A DNA stretch of 64,000 bases from Oceanobacillus neutriphilus (GTDB lineage: Bacteria; Bacillota; Bacilli; Bacillales; Amphibacillaceae). The position numbers were made by a program, and so were the translations under genes. The notes beneath the pieces are model-generated. The model ran no database searches. It was not told the DNA's origin and saw only the letters and a program-made list of their open reading frames with translations. The stretch is taken from NCBI RefSeq assembly GCF_014645515.1, contig NZ_BMLW01000015.1:1-64000 (forward strand). The letters run 5' to 3'. Shown one piece after another: positions 19,798 through 30,227 of this stretch (positions within the stretch are counted from its first letter, which is position 1; each line of letters starts with the position of its first letter).

Positions 19798-20160
19798 ATG
19801 ACAAACGAAGAAATGATTAGTGCAATTAAAGAAATGACTGTACTTGAATTAAATGATTTAGTAAAAGCAATCGAAGAAGAGTTCGGCGTAACTGCTGCTG
19901 CTCCAGTTGCTGCTGCAGGTGCTGCAGGCGGTGCTGCTGAAGAAGAAAAAACTGAATTTGACGTTGTTCTTAATGAAGCTGGAGCTTCTAAGATCAAAGT
20001 TGTTAAAGCAGTTCGCGAAATCACTGGCCTTGGCTTAAAAGATGCTAAAGACTTAGTAGATAACGCTCCTAAAGCAATTAAAGAAGCTGTATCTAAAGAA
20101 GAAGCAGAAGAAGTTAAAGGCAAACTTGAAGAAGCTGGTGCTTCTGTAGAAGTTAAATAA
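19798..20160 (+). CDS. rplL: Ribosomal protein L7/L12
   Basis: L7/L12 recruits translation GTPases. The 120-residue protein has the N-terminal dimerisation helices (1-32), an Ala/Gly-rich hinge (about 35-52), and the C-terminal globular domain with [26 protein letters not shown] lies ahead of the ATG, 54 bases after rplJ. A terminator follows. Confidence 0.98.
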   Translation: MTNEEMISAIKEMTVLELNDLVKAIEEEFGVTAAAPVAAAGAAGGAAEEEKTEFDVVLNEAGASKIKVVKAVREITGLGLKDAKDLVDNAPKAIKEAVSKEEAEEVKGKLEEAGASVEVK

Positions 20161-20176
20161 TTTAACGAATATAAGA

Positions 20177-20210
20177 AAAAGAGCTCGTCGTATTTTAGAC
20201 GGGCTCTTTT
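20177..20210 (+). terminator. Terminator of rplJ-rplL
   Basis: AAAAGAGCTCGTC pairs with GACGGGCTCTTTT (one G-U, loop of eight bases) 17 bases after the rplL stop and ends in T residues. Confidence 0.9.
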
Positions 20211-20223
20211 ATCACGAATTCAT

Positions 20224-20302
20224 AAAAGGTCACCTTTGTCGCTAGAAAAAGTTCAAGTTTATATACGAGAATGATTTTTAGTTGAACAGGTGGCCTTTTT
20301 TT
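20224..20302 (+). terminator. Second, multi-helix terminator-like element before the methyltransferase gene
   Basis: A 12-bp outer stem (20224-20235 with 20288-20299, one G-U) encloses a 15-base side bulge and a 6-bp inner stem, GTTCAA (20251-20256) with TTGAAC (20282-20287), and ends in TTTTTTT. A plain terminator needs no such inner architecture, so it may be a conditional attenuator of the next gene. This is inference. Confidence 0.55.
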
Positions 20303-20330
20303 AACCAATATAAAGTGGGTGCTAATCCAT

Positions 20331-20936
20331 ATGACAGAGCATTATTATTCAAAGCAGCCCCAGACGAAGTCATCGCCTCAAAGCTGGTCTTTTGATTTGC
20401 GGGGGAAGACATTTCAATTTACGAGTGATATTGGTGTGTTCTCAAAAAGTGAAGTGGATTTTGGTTCGAGAGTACTTATTGAGGCTTTTCAGGAGCCTGA
20501 GATTAGTGGATCGATATTAGATGTCGGATGTGGTTATGGACCAATCGGGTTGTCTTTAGCTTCCGATTTTTCGGAAAGACAAATTTTTATGATTGATGTG
20601 AATGAACGGGCCGTTGAACTGGCTGCTAAAAATGCAGAAATCAATAAAATTACGAATACAACGATTCTTCAAAGTGATTTATATGAGCAGTTGAAAGATA
20701 AATCTTTTGCTTCTATTGTTACAAACCCGCCGATACGAGCTGGTAAAACAGTGGTGCATGCTATATTTGAAGAAGCTTATAATCATTTAGCAGATCATGG
20801 AGAGTTATGGGTAGTTATTCAGAAAAAGCAGGGAGCGCCATCTGCAAAAGATAAAATGGAACAGATTTTTGGTAATGTGGAAGTAGTTACAAAGAAAAAA
20901 GGTTATTTTATATTGCGAGCAAAAAAGTTTGACTAA
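20331..20936 (+). CDS. ybxB: RsmC-like class I methyltransferase (YbxB)
   Basis: Related to 16S rRNA (guanine-1207-N2) methyltransferases. The 201-residue protein has the SAM motif ILDVGCGYGPIGL near residue 62 and the catalytic motif NPPIRAGK near 133, typical of N2-guanine enzymes. It lacks the N-terminal pseudo-domain of enterobacterial RsmC, as is usual in Firmicutes. The ATG at 20331 matches the family (TEHYYS); a GTG four codons upstream is less likely. The position between rplL and rpoB matches B. subtilis. Confidence 0.93.
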   Translation: MTEHYYSKQPQTKSSPQSWSFDLRGKTFQFTSDIGVFSKSEVDFGSRVLIEAFQEPEISGSILDVGCGYGPIGLSLASDFSERQIFMIDVNERAVELAAKNAEINKITNTTILQSDLYEQLKDKSFASIVTNPPIRAGKTVVHAIFEEAYNHLADHGELWVVIQKKQGAPSAKDKMEQIFGNVEVVTKKKGYFILRAKKFD

Positions 20937-21345
20937 TAATTGGGACTATGCTAAGATTGGAAGATGCTAAGATGAGGATACGTTTGCCTAGGAGGTTTTT
21001 ATTAGGTGAATGTATAAAATCTTTACAAATGGGAAAGGCTTGTAGAATCGAGAAAATCAAGATTCGACAAATTGCTTTTCTATAGTTTATCAAAATTCTT
21101 TCATCTGCACAATCTAAAATCACAATATCCTTAAAACAGTTGTTTTTTCATCGGGTGAAAATAAAGTTTTACCGGAAGAAAGATAAGCTGTAGAACAGGA
21201 AAGTGATACATGGTGTGAATGATAGGATAATGAGTTTATAGTTTTATTTTTTAAAGAACAGATGATTTATTCAGACGTTCTTTTAAATATGAGTTACATT
21301 TTGTAGAAACAACTACCAAAATGGATGATTTAAGGGGTGAAGCAG
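20937..21345. other. Gap upstream of rpoB, probable leader
   Basis: There is no gene. A near-direct repeat ATGCTAAGAT occurs twice near 20947-20975, and a small hairpin GAATC with GATTC lies near 21046-21068. I see neither a convincing promoter nor a terminator, so rpoB may be read from upstream or from a promoter that departs from consensus. Confidence 0.5.
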
Positions 21346-24300
21346 TTGACAGGTCAACTAGTTCAGTATGGACGGCACCGCCAACGCAGGAGCTATGCAC
21401 GTATTAACGAAGTGTTAGAATTACCTAACCTAATCGAGATCCAAACCGCTTCTTATGAATGGTTCTTAGAAGAAGGTTTGAGAGAGATGTTCCAGGATAT
21501 CTCTCCAATTGAAGACTTTACAGGAAATCTATCACTTGAGTTTGTGGATTATAGTTTGGGTGATCCGAAATATCCTGTAGACGAAGCAAAGGAAAGAGAC
21601 GTGACATACAATGCTCCCCTTCGCGTGAAGGTTCGTTTAATTAATAATGAAACCGGAGAAGTAAAGGAACAGGAAGTGTTTATGGGTGACTTCCCGTTAA
21701 TGACAGATACGGGAACATTTATTATCAATGGAGCGGAGCGTGTTATTGTATCACAGCTTGTACGTTCCCCAAGTGTTTATTATAACGAAAAAATTGATAA
21801 AAATGGTAAACGCGGTATAACAACAACAGTTATCCCAAACCGTGGTGCTTGGTTAGAATTTGAAACAGATGCAAAAGATGTTGCTTATGTCCGTATTGAC
21901 CGTACTCGTAAATTACCAATTACTGTTCTATTAAGAGCTTTAGGATTTGGAACAGATCAAGAGATTGTTGATTTGTTAGGCGAGAATGAATATTTACGGA
22001 ATACGTTAGAAAAAGATAATACAGAGAACGCTGAAAAAGCTCTTTTAGAAATCTACGAGCGTTTACGTCCTGGTGAACCGCCAACAGTAGATAATGCGAA
22101 GAGTCTATTAGTATCTCGTTTCTTTGATCCGAAACGCTATGATTTAGCACATGTGGGTCGTTATAAAATGAATAAAAAGCTCCATATTAAAAACCGTTTA
22201 TTCAATCAGGTGCTTGCCGAGCCTGTTGTGGATCCAGAGACTGGAGAAGTTATTGCGAATCAGGGCGATCGTCTGGAAAGAAAATTATTAGATAAGATTC
22301 TTCCATATCTTGAGCGTAAAGAAGATCGTTTTGGAGATAAAACTATTACACCGCATGACGGGGTTCTGGAAGAAGAAATCACGGTACAATCTGTGAAAAT
22401 TCTTGATCCTACAGATCCAAATGGAGAACGTGAACTGACTGTAATCGGAAATGGGGAAGTAACGAAAGAAATAAAAAATATCACACCAGCTGATATTCTG
22501 GCTTCTATCAGTTATTTCTTTAACCTGCTTCATCAGGTAGGAGATACAGATGATATTGATCATCTGGGGAACCGCCGCCTGCGTTCAGTTGGTGAATTAT
22601 TACAAAATCAATTCCGTATCGGGTTATCCCGTATGGAACGTGTTGTTCGTGAAAGAATGTCTATTCAGGATACTTCGAGTGTAACACCGCAGCAATTGAT
22701 TAATATTCGTCCGGTTATTGCATCGATTAAAGAATTCTTTGGCAGCTCACAGTTGTCACAGTTTATGGATCAGACAAATCCGTTAGGTGAATTGACGCAT
22801 AAACGTCGTCTATCGGCACTTGGACCTGGTGGTTTGACACGTGAACGTGCCGGTTTTGAAGTGCGTGACGTTCACTATTCTCACTATGGCCGTATGTGTC
22901 CAATTGAGACGCCGGAGGGTCCGAATATCGGTTTGATTAACTCTCTATCCAGCTATGCACGAGTAAATAAGTTTGGATTTATTGAATCGCCATATCGTCG
23001 TGTTGACCCTGAAACCGGGAAAGTAACGGGCATGATTGATTATCTTACAGCTGATGAACAGGATAATTATATCGTTGCACAGGCAAACTCACCGTTAGAT
23101 GATGATAACTTCTTTGTAAACGAGGAAGTAACTGCCCGTTTCCGTGAAGATAATATTATCGTATCCCGTGATAAAATTGATTATATGGACGTATCACCGA
23201 AACAGGTTGTATCCGCTGCGACTGCATGTATTCCATTCTTGGAAAATGATGACTCCAACCGTGCATTAATGGGAGCTAACATGCAGCGTCAGGCAGTTCC
23301 ATTGATGAATCCGAAGGCACCAATCGTTGGTACGGGTATGGAATATGTAAATGGTAAAGACTCTGGTGCTGCTGTTATCTGTCGTCATGATGGAGTTGTG
23401 GAACGTGTGGAAGCAAGCACAGTTATTGTTCGCCGCATTTCCAATGTGGATGGCAGAGAAGTAGAAGGCGACGCAGATCGTTACGGATTACAAAAATATA
23501 AACGTTCCAACCAAGGTACTTGTTATAACCAACGCCCTATCGTTGCTGAAGGAGACCGTGTAACAAAAGGTGAGGTTCTTGCTGATGGTCCTTCTATGGA
23601 AGATGGAGAATTAGCATTGGGTCAAAACGTTCTTGTAGGCTTCATGACTTGGGAAGGATATAACTATGAGGATGCCATCATTATGAGCGAACGACTTGTA
23701 AAAGATGATGTATATACCTCTATTCATATTGAAGAATTTGAATCAGAATCTCGTGATACAAAACTTGGACCTGAGGAAATCACAAGAGATATTCCTAACG
23801 TCGGGGAAGATGCACTTAAAAACCTTGATGAACATGGAATTATCCGTGTCGGTGCAGAAGTAACTGACAGTGATATTCTCGTAGGTAAAGTAACACCGAA
23901 AGGAATGACGGAGCTTTCAGCAGAAGAACGCTTATTACATGCGATTTTCGGGGAGAAAGCACGTGAAGTAAGAGATACATCCTTACGCGTTCCTCATGGC
24001 GGCGGCGGAATCGTCTTAGATGTAAAAATCTTTAATCGTGAAGATGGCGATGAGTTACCACCAGGTGTGAATCAGCTTGTTCGTGTATATATCGTTCAAA
24101 AACGTAAAATTCACGAAGGAGATAAAATGGCAGGCCGTCACGGTAATAAAGGGGTTATCTCCAAAATTTTACCGGAAGAGGATATGCCGTTCCTGCCTGA
24201 CGGTACACCAATCGATATTATGTTGAACCCGTTAGGGGTACCATCACGTATGAATATCGGACAGGTGTTTGAGCTGCATTTAGGAATGGCTGCCAGACAG

Positions 24301-24891
24301 CTTGGATTACATGTAGCAAGTCCTGTATTTGATGGTGCAACTGAGGAAGATGTTTGGGAAACACTTGAAGAAGCAGGTATGCCAAGAGATGCGAAGACAG
24401 TTCTTTATGATGGACGTTCAGGAGAAGCTTTTGACAACCGTATATCTGTAGGTGTCATGTATATGATTAAACTTGCACATATGGTTGATGATAAACTGCA
24501 CGCTCGTTCAACCGGACCGTACTCTCTCGTAACACAGCAGCCGCTTGGTGGTAAAGCGCAATTCGGTGGACAACGTTTTGGTGAGATGGAAGTTTGGGCA
24601 TTAGAAGCTTATGGTGCTGCATATACACTTCAAGAAATCTTGACTGTTAAATCGGATGATACAGTCGGTCGTGTGAAGACATATGAAGCCATTGTAAAAG
24701 GTGATAATGCTCCAGAACCGGGTGTTCCTGAATCGTTTAAGGTATTAATCAAAGAGCTTCAAAGTCTTGGTATGGATGTTAAGATGCTCTCTAGTACAGA
24801 AGATGAAATTGATATGCGTGAACTAGAGGACGACGACAGTCAAACGTCAACGAAGCTTAACATTGAAGTGGAAGAACCGTTAAATCAATAA
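21346..24891 (+). CDS. rpoB: RNA polymerase beta subunit
   Basis: This is the catalytic beta subunit, 1181 residues. The rifampicin pocket reads [14 protein letters not shown], then [14 protein letters not shown] near residue 475, without a known resistance change; one residue between them is Gly where B. subtilis has Ala. The conserved [11 protein letters not shown] near 930 and the C-terminal [20 protein letters not shown] are intact. TTG 21346 is six bases after AAGGGGTG and matches the family [10 protein letters not shown] start; a GTG three codons earlier overlaps that site. The gap to rpoC is unusually long and holds two inverted-repeat elements. Confidence 0.98.
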   Translation: MTGQLVQYGRHRQRRSYARINEVLELPNLIEIQTASYEWFLEEGLREMFQDISPIEDFTGNLSLEFVDYSLGDPKYPVDEAKERDVTYNAPLRVKVRLINNETGEVKEQEVFMGDFPLMTDTGTFIINGAERVIVSQLVRSPSVYYNEKIDKNGKRGITTTVIPNRGAWLEFETDAKDVAYVRIDRTRKLPITVLLRALGFGTDQEIVDLLGENEYLRNTLEKDNTENAEKALLEIYERLRPGEPPTVDNAKSLLVSRFFDPKRYDLAHVGRYKMNKKLHIKNRLFNQVLAEPVVDPETGEVIANQGDRLERKLLDKILPYLERKEDRFGDKTITPHDGVLEEEITVQSVKILDPTDPNGERELTVIGNGEVTKEIKNITPADILASISYFFNLLHQVGDTDDIDHLGNRRLRSVGELLQNQFRIGLSRMERVVRERMSIQDTSSVTPQQLINIRPVIASIKEFFGSSQLSQFMDQTNPLGELTHKRRLSALGPGGLTRERAGFEVRDVHYSHYGRMCPIETPEGPNIGLINSLSSYARVNKFGFIESPYRRVDPETGKVTGMIDYLTADEQDNYIVAQANSPLDDDNFFVNEEVTARFREDNIIVSRDKIDYMDVSPKQVVSAATACIPFLENDDSNRALMGANMQRQAVPLMNPKAPIVGTGMEYVNGKDSGAAVICRHDGVVERVEASTVIVRRISNVDGREVEGDADRYGLQKYKRSNQGTCYNQRPIVAEGDRVTKGEVLADGPSMEDGELALGQNVLVGFMTWEGYNYEDAIIMSERLVKDDVYTSIHIEEFESESRDTKLGPEEITRDIPNVGEDALKNLDEHGIIRVGAEVTDSDILVGKVTPKGMTELSAEERLLHAIFGEKAREVRDTSLRVPHGGGGIVLDVKIFNREDGDELPPGVNQLVRVYIVQKRKIHEGDKMAGRHGNKGVISKILPEEDMPFLPDGTPIDIMLNPLGVPSRMNIGQVFELHLGMAARQLGLHVASPVFDGATEEDVWETLEEAGMPRDAKTVLYDGRSGEAFDNRISVGVMYMIKLAHMVDDKLHARSTGPYSLVTQQPLGGKAQFGGQRFGEMEVWALEAYGAAYTLQEILTVKSDDTVGRVKTYEAIVKGDNAPEPGVPESFKVLIKELQSLGMDVKMLSSTEDEIDMRELEDDDSQTSTKLNIEVEEPLNQ

Positions 24892-24896
24892 AATTT

Positions 24897-24998
24897 GTGC
24901 AGCAATGGTTCAAACTTCTCTTGTGATGTGGTGACTTCTATGTTGTCCACACGATGTGGGTAACATAGAAGTTCCTTTTCTTTTGAACCATTCTGCGC
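24897..24998. repeat. Large nested inverted repeat just after rpoB
   Basis: Outer arms GTGCAG-C-AATGGTTCAAA (24897-24914) pair with TTTGAACCATT-CTGCGC (24982-24998). Inside, ACTTCTATGTT (24934-24944) pairs perfectly with AACATAGAAGT (24962-24972), capped by CCACA with TGTGG. It begins six bases after the rpoB stop. No T run follows, so it is a cruciform or processing structure rather than a classical terminator. Confidence 0.8.
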
Positions 24999-25092
24999 TT
25001 TCAATAAAATTTCGTTTAAAGAAATCCCAGACTTTCGCCAAGACATGACGATAAGCCAGGTTTTCTCAAACTTTCTTAACTTGTAAAAGAGG

Positions 25093-25274
25093 ATGTTCAA
25101 AAAGTTCAACAAAAATGACACAGCGAATTTCTGCGTTGACGAGATTTTTCCGTTGGGACTGCGATTACTCGCCCCACCAAGAGCGTTACTCACGTATTTA
25201 AAAGCATACGCTCCGTTCGTAAAAATCTCGTCGCCTTGAACTTCTTGGTCTTTTTCATCGAACTTTTTGAACAT
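25093..25274. repeat. MITE-like element with 15-bp terminal inverted repeats
   Basis: ATGTTCAAAAAGTTC (25093-25107) is a perfect inverted copy of GAACTTTTTGAACAT (25260-25274). Inside, GACGAGATTTTT near 25139 is inverted as AAAAATCTCGTC near 25224. The element is 182 bp, encodes no transposase, and ends seven bases before the rpoC ribosome-binding site. A shortened relative is at 7459-7519. An open frame on the minus strand crosses it but starts inside its terminal repeat and is not credible. Confidence 0.85.
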
Positions 25275-25297
25275 ACATTAAAAGGGAGGATTGCCCC

Positions 25298-28200
25298 TTG
25301 TTGGATGTAAATAATTTTGAGTACATGAAAATAGGGCTCGCTTCACCAGAAAAGATTCGTTCTTGGTCTTATGGAGAAGTGAAAAAACCAGAAACAATTA
25401 ACTATCGTACTTTAAAACCGGAAAAAGACGGGTTGTTCTGTGAGCGTATCTTTGGCCCACAGAAGGATTGGGAATGTCATTGTGGTAAATATAAACGCGT
25501 TCGTTACAAAGGTGTTGTCTGTGACCGTTGTGGTGTAGAGGTAACAAAAGCGAAAGTACGCCGTGAGCGTATGGGGCATATTGAGCTTGCTGCGCCAGTA
25601 TCACACATTTGGTATTTCAAAGGAATCCCGAGCCGTATGGGATTAGTATTAGATATGTCTCCTCGTGCTTTAGAGGAAGTTATCTACTTTGCAGCATATA
25701 TCGTAACAGATCCGGGAAGTACACCGCTTGAGAAGAAGCAGCTGCTTTCCGAGAAAGAATTCCGTTCTTATTATGATAAATACGGTAATAACTTCAAAGC
25801 TCAGATGGGCGCAGAAGCGATCCGTAAATTATTGCAGGATCTTGACCTGGAAAAAGAAGTTGATGCACTGCGTGAAGAGCTGAAAACAGCTCACGGTCAG
25901 CGCCGTACCCGTGCAATTAAACGTTTGGAAGTAATGGAAGCATTCCGTAACTCTGGAAATGATGCAAGCTGGATGATTTTAGATGTTCTTCCGGTTATTC
26001 CTCCAGAAATTCGTCCAATGGTTCAATTAGACGGCGGACGTTTTGCTACTTCTGATTTAAATGACCTTTACCGTCGTGTCATCAACCGTAACAACCGCTT
26101 AAAACGTCTGCTTGATTTAGGCGCTCCAAGCATTATTGTTCAAAATGAAAAACGTATGCTTCAAGAAGCTGTCGATGCTTTAATCGATAATGGCCGTCGT
26201 GGCCGCCCGGTTACAGGTCCGGGGAATCGCCCGTTAAAATCTCTTTCTCACATGCTGAAAGGGAAGCAAGGCCGTTTCCGTCAAAACCTGTTAGGTAAAC
26301 GTGTGGATTATTCCGGCCGTTCTGTTATCGTTGTTGGACCTCATTTGAAAATGTACCAATGTGGTCTGCCGAGAGAAATGGCGTTAGAGCTGTTCAAACC
26401 ATTTATTATGAAAGAATTAGTAGCTAGAGGTCTTGCACACAATATTAAATCAGCGAAGAGAAAAATTGAAAGAGTGCACCCTGACGTATGGGATGTTTTA
26501 GAAGATGTTATTAAGGAACACCCAGTACTGCTTAACCGTGCACCAACCCTTCATAGATTGGGTATTCAAGCATTCGAACCTACGTTGGTTGATGGTCGTG
26601 CAATCCGTCTGCATCCGCTTGTATGTACTGCATATAACGCTGACTTTGATGGAGACCAAATGGCTGTACACGTTCCGCTTGGAGCAGAAGCACAGGCAGA
26701 AGCCAGAATCTTAATGTTAGCAGCACAGAACATCCTTAACCCTAAGGATGGAAAACCAGTTGTTACACCATCACAGGATATGGTACTTGGAAACTATTAC
26801 CTTACCCTGGAGCGTGAAGGTTCAATTGGAGAAGGCTCTTACTTTAAAGATACAAATGAGGCATTAATTGCTTATCAAACTGGATATGCTCACCTGCATA
26901 CCCGTATTGCAGTGCAGGCGTCCAGCTTAAATAATAAAACATTTACAGAAAAACAAAATAGCCAGCTATTATTAACAACTGTTGGTAAGCTGATTTTTAA
27001 TGAAATTCTTCCGGATTCCTTCCCGTATATGAATGAACCTTCAAAGGTGAATTTAGAAGAGAAAACACCGGAAAACTATTTTGTTGATCCTGGAACAGAT
27101 ATTAAAGAAGAAATTAAAAATCGTGAAGTGGTTAAACCATTTAAGAAGGGCTTCTTAGGTGATATCATCGCTGAGGTCTTCAAGCGTTTCAAAATTACAG
27201 AAACCTCTAAGATGCTTGACCGCATGAAGGATTTAGGATTCAGTTACTCTACAAAAGCCGGTATGACAGTTGGTATTTCCGATATTGTTGTACTTCCGGA
27301 AAAACAAGGTATCTTAGATGAGGCTCAATCCAAAGTAGATAAGGTATTAAAACAATTCCGCCGTGGTCTGATTACAGAGGAAGAGCGTTATGATCGTGTA
27401 ATTGCTATCTGGTCAGAGGCGAAAGATGTTATTCAGGACCGTTTGATGGGATCATTGAGTAATCGAAATCCAATCTATATGATGAGTGATTCCGGTGCCC
27501 GTGGTAACGCATCAAACTTCACACAGCTTGCTGGTATGCGTGGCTTGATGGCCGATCCATCCGGTAAAATCATTGAAATTCCAATCAAATCAAGTTTCCG
27601 TGAAGGATTAACCGTAATGGAATACTTTATCTCTACCCACGGTGCCCGTAAAGGTCTTGCCGATACAGCACTGAAAACAGCCGATTCAGGTTACTTGACC
27701 CGCCGTCTTGTAGATGTTGCACAGGATGTTATCATCCGTGAAGCAGATTGTGGAACGGACCGCGGATTGAAAGTTGCTGCGCTTGTAGATGGATCAGAAG
27801 TGATTGAACCATTGTTAGACCGTTTGATCGGCAGAACAGCATTCGAAGATGTAAAACATCCTAAAACTGGTGAATTCATTGTGAAGAAAAATGAACTCAT
27901 CCATGAAGATCAGGCGAAAACGATTGTTGAAGCAGGTATCGAAGAAGTAACCATCCGTACAGCCTTCACTTGTAACACGAAGCATGGTGTATGTCAGAAA
28001 TGTTATGGCCGTAACTTAGCTACTGGATCAGACGTTGAGGTTGGCGAAGCGGTTGGAATTATCGCAGCACAATCCATCGGTGAACCGGGTACACAGTTAA
28101 CCATGCGTACCTTCCATACAGGCGGGGTTGCCGGAGATGATATCACACAAGGTTTACCTCGTATCCAGGAGCTGTTCGAAGCCCGTAATCCAAAAGGGCA

Positions 28201-28912
28201 GGCAGTCATTACTGAAATTGCCGGTACTGTTCTTGAAATGAAGGAAGTTAAAGATAAACAGGAAATTGTAATTCAGGGTAATGTAGAGCAACGCAGCTAT
28301 GCTGTTCCTTATAACGCGCGTCTGAAAGTTCAAGAAGGAGATCAAGTGGAAACAGGGCAAGAGCTCACAGAAGGTTCCGTTGATCCAAAAGAACTTCTTC
28401 GCGTCAAAGGTGTAGAAGGCGTTCAAGACTACTTGCTTAAAGAAGTACAACGTGTATATCGTATGCAGGGTGTAGAAATCGGAGATAAACACGTCGAAGT
28501 AATGGTTCGCCAAATGCTTCGTAAGATCCGTGTTGTATCTTCTGGAGATACAGATGTATTGCCAGGCTCACTGCTTGAATTACATCAGTTCAAAGATGCC
28601 AACCACAAAGTATTCAAAGAAGGCGCAGATCCTGCTACAGGCCGCCCGGTATTACTTGGTATTACAAAAGCATCTCTTGAAACTGACTCATTCCTGTCAG
28701 CTGCATCCTTCCAGGAGACTACACGTGTCCTGACAGATGCTGCTATTAAAGGAAAACGTGACGAATTACTTGGCCTGAAAGAGAATGTTATTATTGGTAA
28801 ACTTGTTCCAGCTGGTACAGGAATGCCACAATATCGTACTTTAGAAGCTGAGCTTGATGTGCCGGAATCTGATGAAGAAATAACAGACGAAGAAAGCACA
28901 CAAAGAGTATAA
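25298..28912 (+). CDS. rpoC: RNA polymerase beta-prime subunit
   Basis: The 1204-residue subunit holds the catalytic metal motif [13 protein letters not shown] near residue 447, the N-terminal zinc ribbon ([20 protein letters not shown], residues 60-79) and the second zinc site (CGTD near 815, [13 protein letters not shown] near 890). The clamp, bridge helix and trigger loop ([11 protein letters not shown] near 935) are complete. The TTG start follows AAAGGGAGG by eight bases and matches the family LDVNNFEYM start. It should be cotranscribed with rpoB despite the inserted repeats. Confidence 0.98.
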   Translation: MLDVNNFEYMKIGLASPEKIRSWSYGEVKKPETINYRTLKPEKDGLFCERIFGPQKDWECHCGKYKRVRYKGVVCDRCGVEVTKAKVRRERMGHIELAAPVSHIWYFKGIPSRMGLVLDMSPRALEEVIYFAAYIVTDPGSTPLEKKQLLSEKEFRSYYDKYGNNFKAQMGAEAIRKLLQDLDLEKEVDALREELKTAHGQRRTRAIKRLEVMEAFRNSGNDASWMILDVLPVIPPEIRPMVQLDGGRFATSDLNDLYRRVINRNNRLKRLLDLGAPSIIVQNEKRMLQEAVDALIDNGRRGRPVTGPGNRPLKSLSHMLKGKQGRFRQNLLGKRVDYSGRSVIVVGPHLKMYQCGLPREMALELFKPFIMKELVARGLAHNIKSAKRKIERVHPDVWDVLEDVIKEHPVLLNRAPTLHRLGIQAFEPTLVDGRAIRLHPLVCTAYNADFDGDQMAVHVPLGAEAQAEARILMLAAQNILNPKDGKPVVTPSQDMVLGNYYLTLEREGSIGEGSYFKDTNEALIAYQTGYAHLHTRIAVQASSLNNKTFTEKQNSQLLLTTVGKLIFNEILPDSFPYMNEPSKVNLEEKTPENYFVDPGTDIKEEIKNREVVKPFKKGFLGDIIAEVFKRFKITETSKMLDRMKDLGFSYSTKAGMTVGISDIVVLPEKQGILDEAQSKVDKVLKQFRRGLITEEERYDRVIAIWSEAKDVIQDRLMGSLSNRNPIYMMSDSGARGNASNFTQLAGMRGLMADPSGKIIEIPIKSSFREGLTVMEYFISTHGARKGLADTALKTADSGYLTRRLVDVAQDVIIREADCGTDRGLKVAALVDGSEVIEPLLDRLIGRTAFEDVKHPKTGEFIVKKNELIHEDQAKTIVEAGIEEVTIRTAFTCNTKHGVCQKCYGRNLATGSDVEVGEAVGIIAAQSIGEPGTQLTMRTFHTGGVAGDDITQGLPRIQELFEARNPKGQAVITEIAGTVLEMKEVKDKQEIVIQGNVEQRSYAVPYNARLKVQEGDQVETGQELTEGSVDPKELLRVKGVEGVQDYLLKEVQRVYRMQGVEIGDKHVEVMVRQMLRKIRVVSSGDTDVLPGSLLELHQFKDANHKVFKEGADPATGRPVLLGITKASLETDSFLSAASFQETTRVLTDAAIKGKRDELLGLKENVIIGKLVPAGTGMPQYRTLEAELDVPESDEEITDEESTQRV

Positions 28913-28926
28913 AATGAAATGTTGAT

Positions 28927-28950
28927 CAGGAAGGGGCATACCCCTTCCTG
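28927..28950 (+). other. Perfect hairpin after rpoC
   Basis: CAGGAAGGGG pairs with CCCCTTCCTG around loop CATA, 14 bases after the stop. The following bases (TCATCAC) contain no T run, so termination would be inefficient. It may stabilise the rpoBC mRNA end. Confidence 0.7.
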
Positions 28951-29002
28951 TCATCACATTGTAAGTTATTTTTGGGAGCACCGAAAAAATACTAAGAATA
29001 TA

Positions 29003-29031
29003 TTGACAAACAATATACAGGGTGGTATTAT
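29003..29031 (+). promoter_or_regulatory. Sigma-A promoter of the str operon
   Basis: TTGACA (29003-29008) and TATTAT (29026-29031) have 17-base spacing. The leader to rpsL is about 225 bases. In B. subtilis ybxF (an L7Ae-like protein) lies in this interval; here the interval holds no reading frame for it. Confidence 0.88.
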
Positions 29032-29263
29032 ATTCAAGGTGCTTCTGATTATGCTTGCAAAAGTAATTTTCGGGGCAGTCCATAATCGGAACTTCGGTTT
29101 ATTTTAAACGATAATAACAAAGGCAATCTGAGTATAGGATTAATTATTTTTCGCAAAAATTGTGAGAGATTTTTTTATCACTAAAAATGAACCACCTGGA
29201 TGTGTGGTATTACAAAAGGTTGTTATTTGATTACTAAATTGAAATTGAGAGGAGGAAGATTCA

Positions 29264-29677
29264 ATGCCAACAATTAATCAGCTAGTTCGTAAAGGCCGTG
29301 TGACAAAGACAAGAAAGTCTGACTCACCTGCACTTAATAAAGGCTACAACAGCTTTAAAAAGAAAATGACTGATCAGAGCGCTCCGCAAAAACGTGGTGT
29401 ATGTACTCGTGTAGGTACATTAACTCCTAAGAAACCAAACTCTGCACTTCGTAAATATGCGCGTGTACGTTTGTCTAACAACATGGAGGTAACTGCATAT
29501 ATTCCTGGGATTGGTCACAACCTGCAAGAGCACAGTGTTGTTCTTATCCGTGGCGGTCGTGTAAAAGACTTACCGGGGGTACGTTATCATATCGTACGTG
29601 GAGCACTTGATACTGCTGGAGTAGAAGGCCGTATGCAAGGACGCTCTAAATATGGAACGAAAAGACCTAAAAAATAA
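29264..29677 (+). CDS. rpsL: Ribosomal protein S12
   Basis: S12 lines the decoding centre. At 137 residues it carries the conserved [13 protein letters not shown] loop with Lys56 unchanged, so no streptomycin-resistance substitution is evident there. A good GAGGAGG site precedes the ATG. First gene of rpsL-rpsG-fusA-tuf. Confidence 0.98.
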   Translation: MPTINQLVRKGRVTKTRKSDSPALNKGYNSFKKKMTDQSAPQKRGVCTRVGTLTPKKPNSALRKYARVRLSNNMEVTAYIPGIGHNLQEHSVVLIRGGRVKDLPGVRYHIVRGALDTAGVEGRMQGRSKYGTKRPKK

Positions 29678-29714
29678 GTAATTAAAATAATATTAAGGGA
29701 AAGGAGGATGTACA

Positions 29715-30185
29715 ATGCCTCGTAAAGGTCCAGTACCAAAGCGTGATGTATTACCAGATCCGCTTTATAACTCAAAATTAGTTACACGCCTCATCAACCA
29801 GATTATGGTAGACGGGAAGCGTGGAAAAGCACAAAAAATCCTTTATAATGCGTTTGAATTAGTTGCTGAAAGAAGTGGCCAAAACGCAATGGAAGTTTTT
29901 GAGCAAGCAATGAAAAATGTTATGCCAGTACTTGAAGTACGTGCCCGCCGTGTCGGTGGTTCAAACTATCAGGTACCAGTGGAGGTTCGCCCAGAGCGTC
30001 GTCAAGCTTTAGGATTACGTTATATTGTTAACTACTCCCGTTTACGCGGAGAAAAAACAATGGAAGAACGTCTTGCTAATGAAGTTCTTGATGCTTCTAA
30101 CAATACAGGAGCTGCTGTTAAGAAAAGAGAAGATATGCATAAAATGGCAGAAGCGAACAAAGCATTCGCTCACTACCGTTGGTAA
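29715..30185 (+). CDS. rpsG: Ribosomal protein S7
   Basis: S7 nucleates assembly of the 30S head. The 156-residue sequence is full length, beginning [15 protein letters not shown] and containing the rRNA-binding [17 protein letters not shown] segment near residue 78. GGAGG lies ahead of the ATG. It is 37 bases after rpsL and 42 before fusA. Confidence 0.98.
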   Translation: MPRKGPVPKRDVLPDPLYNSKLVTRLINQIMVDGKRGKAQKILYNAFELVAERSGQNAMEVFEQAMKNVMPVLEVRARRVGGSNYQVPVEVRPERRQALGLRYIVNYSRLRGEKTMEERLANEVLDASNNTGAAVKKREDMHKMAEANKAFAHYRW

Positions 30186-30227
30186 TATAATTAAAGCATT
30201 CGTTTGCTATAGGAAGGAGAAGAATAC

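Noticed and set aside
24885-25274. A 129-codon frame on the minus strand between rpoC and rpoB.
   Set aside because: It starts inside the terminal inverted repeat of the MITE-like element and runs through its palindrome; no ribosome-binding site and no recognisable domain.
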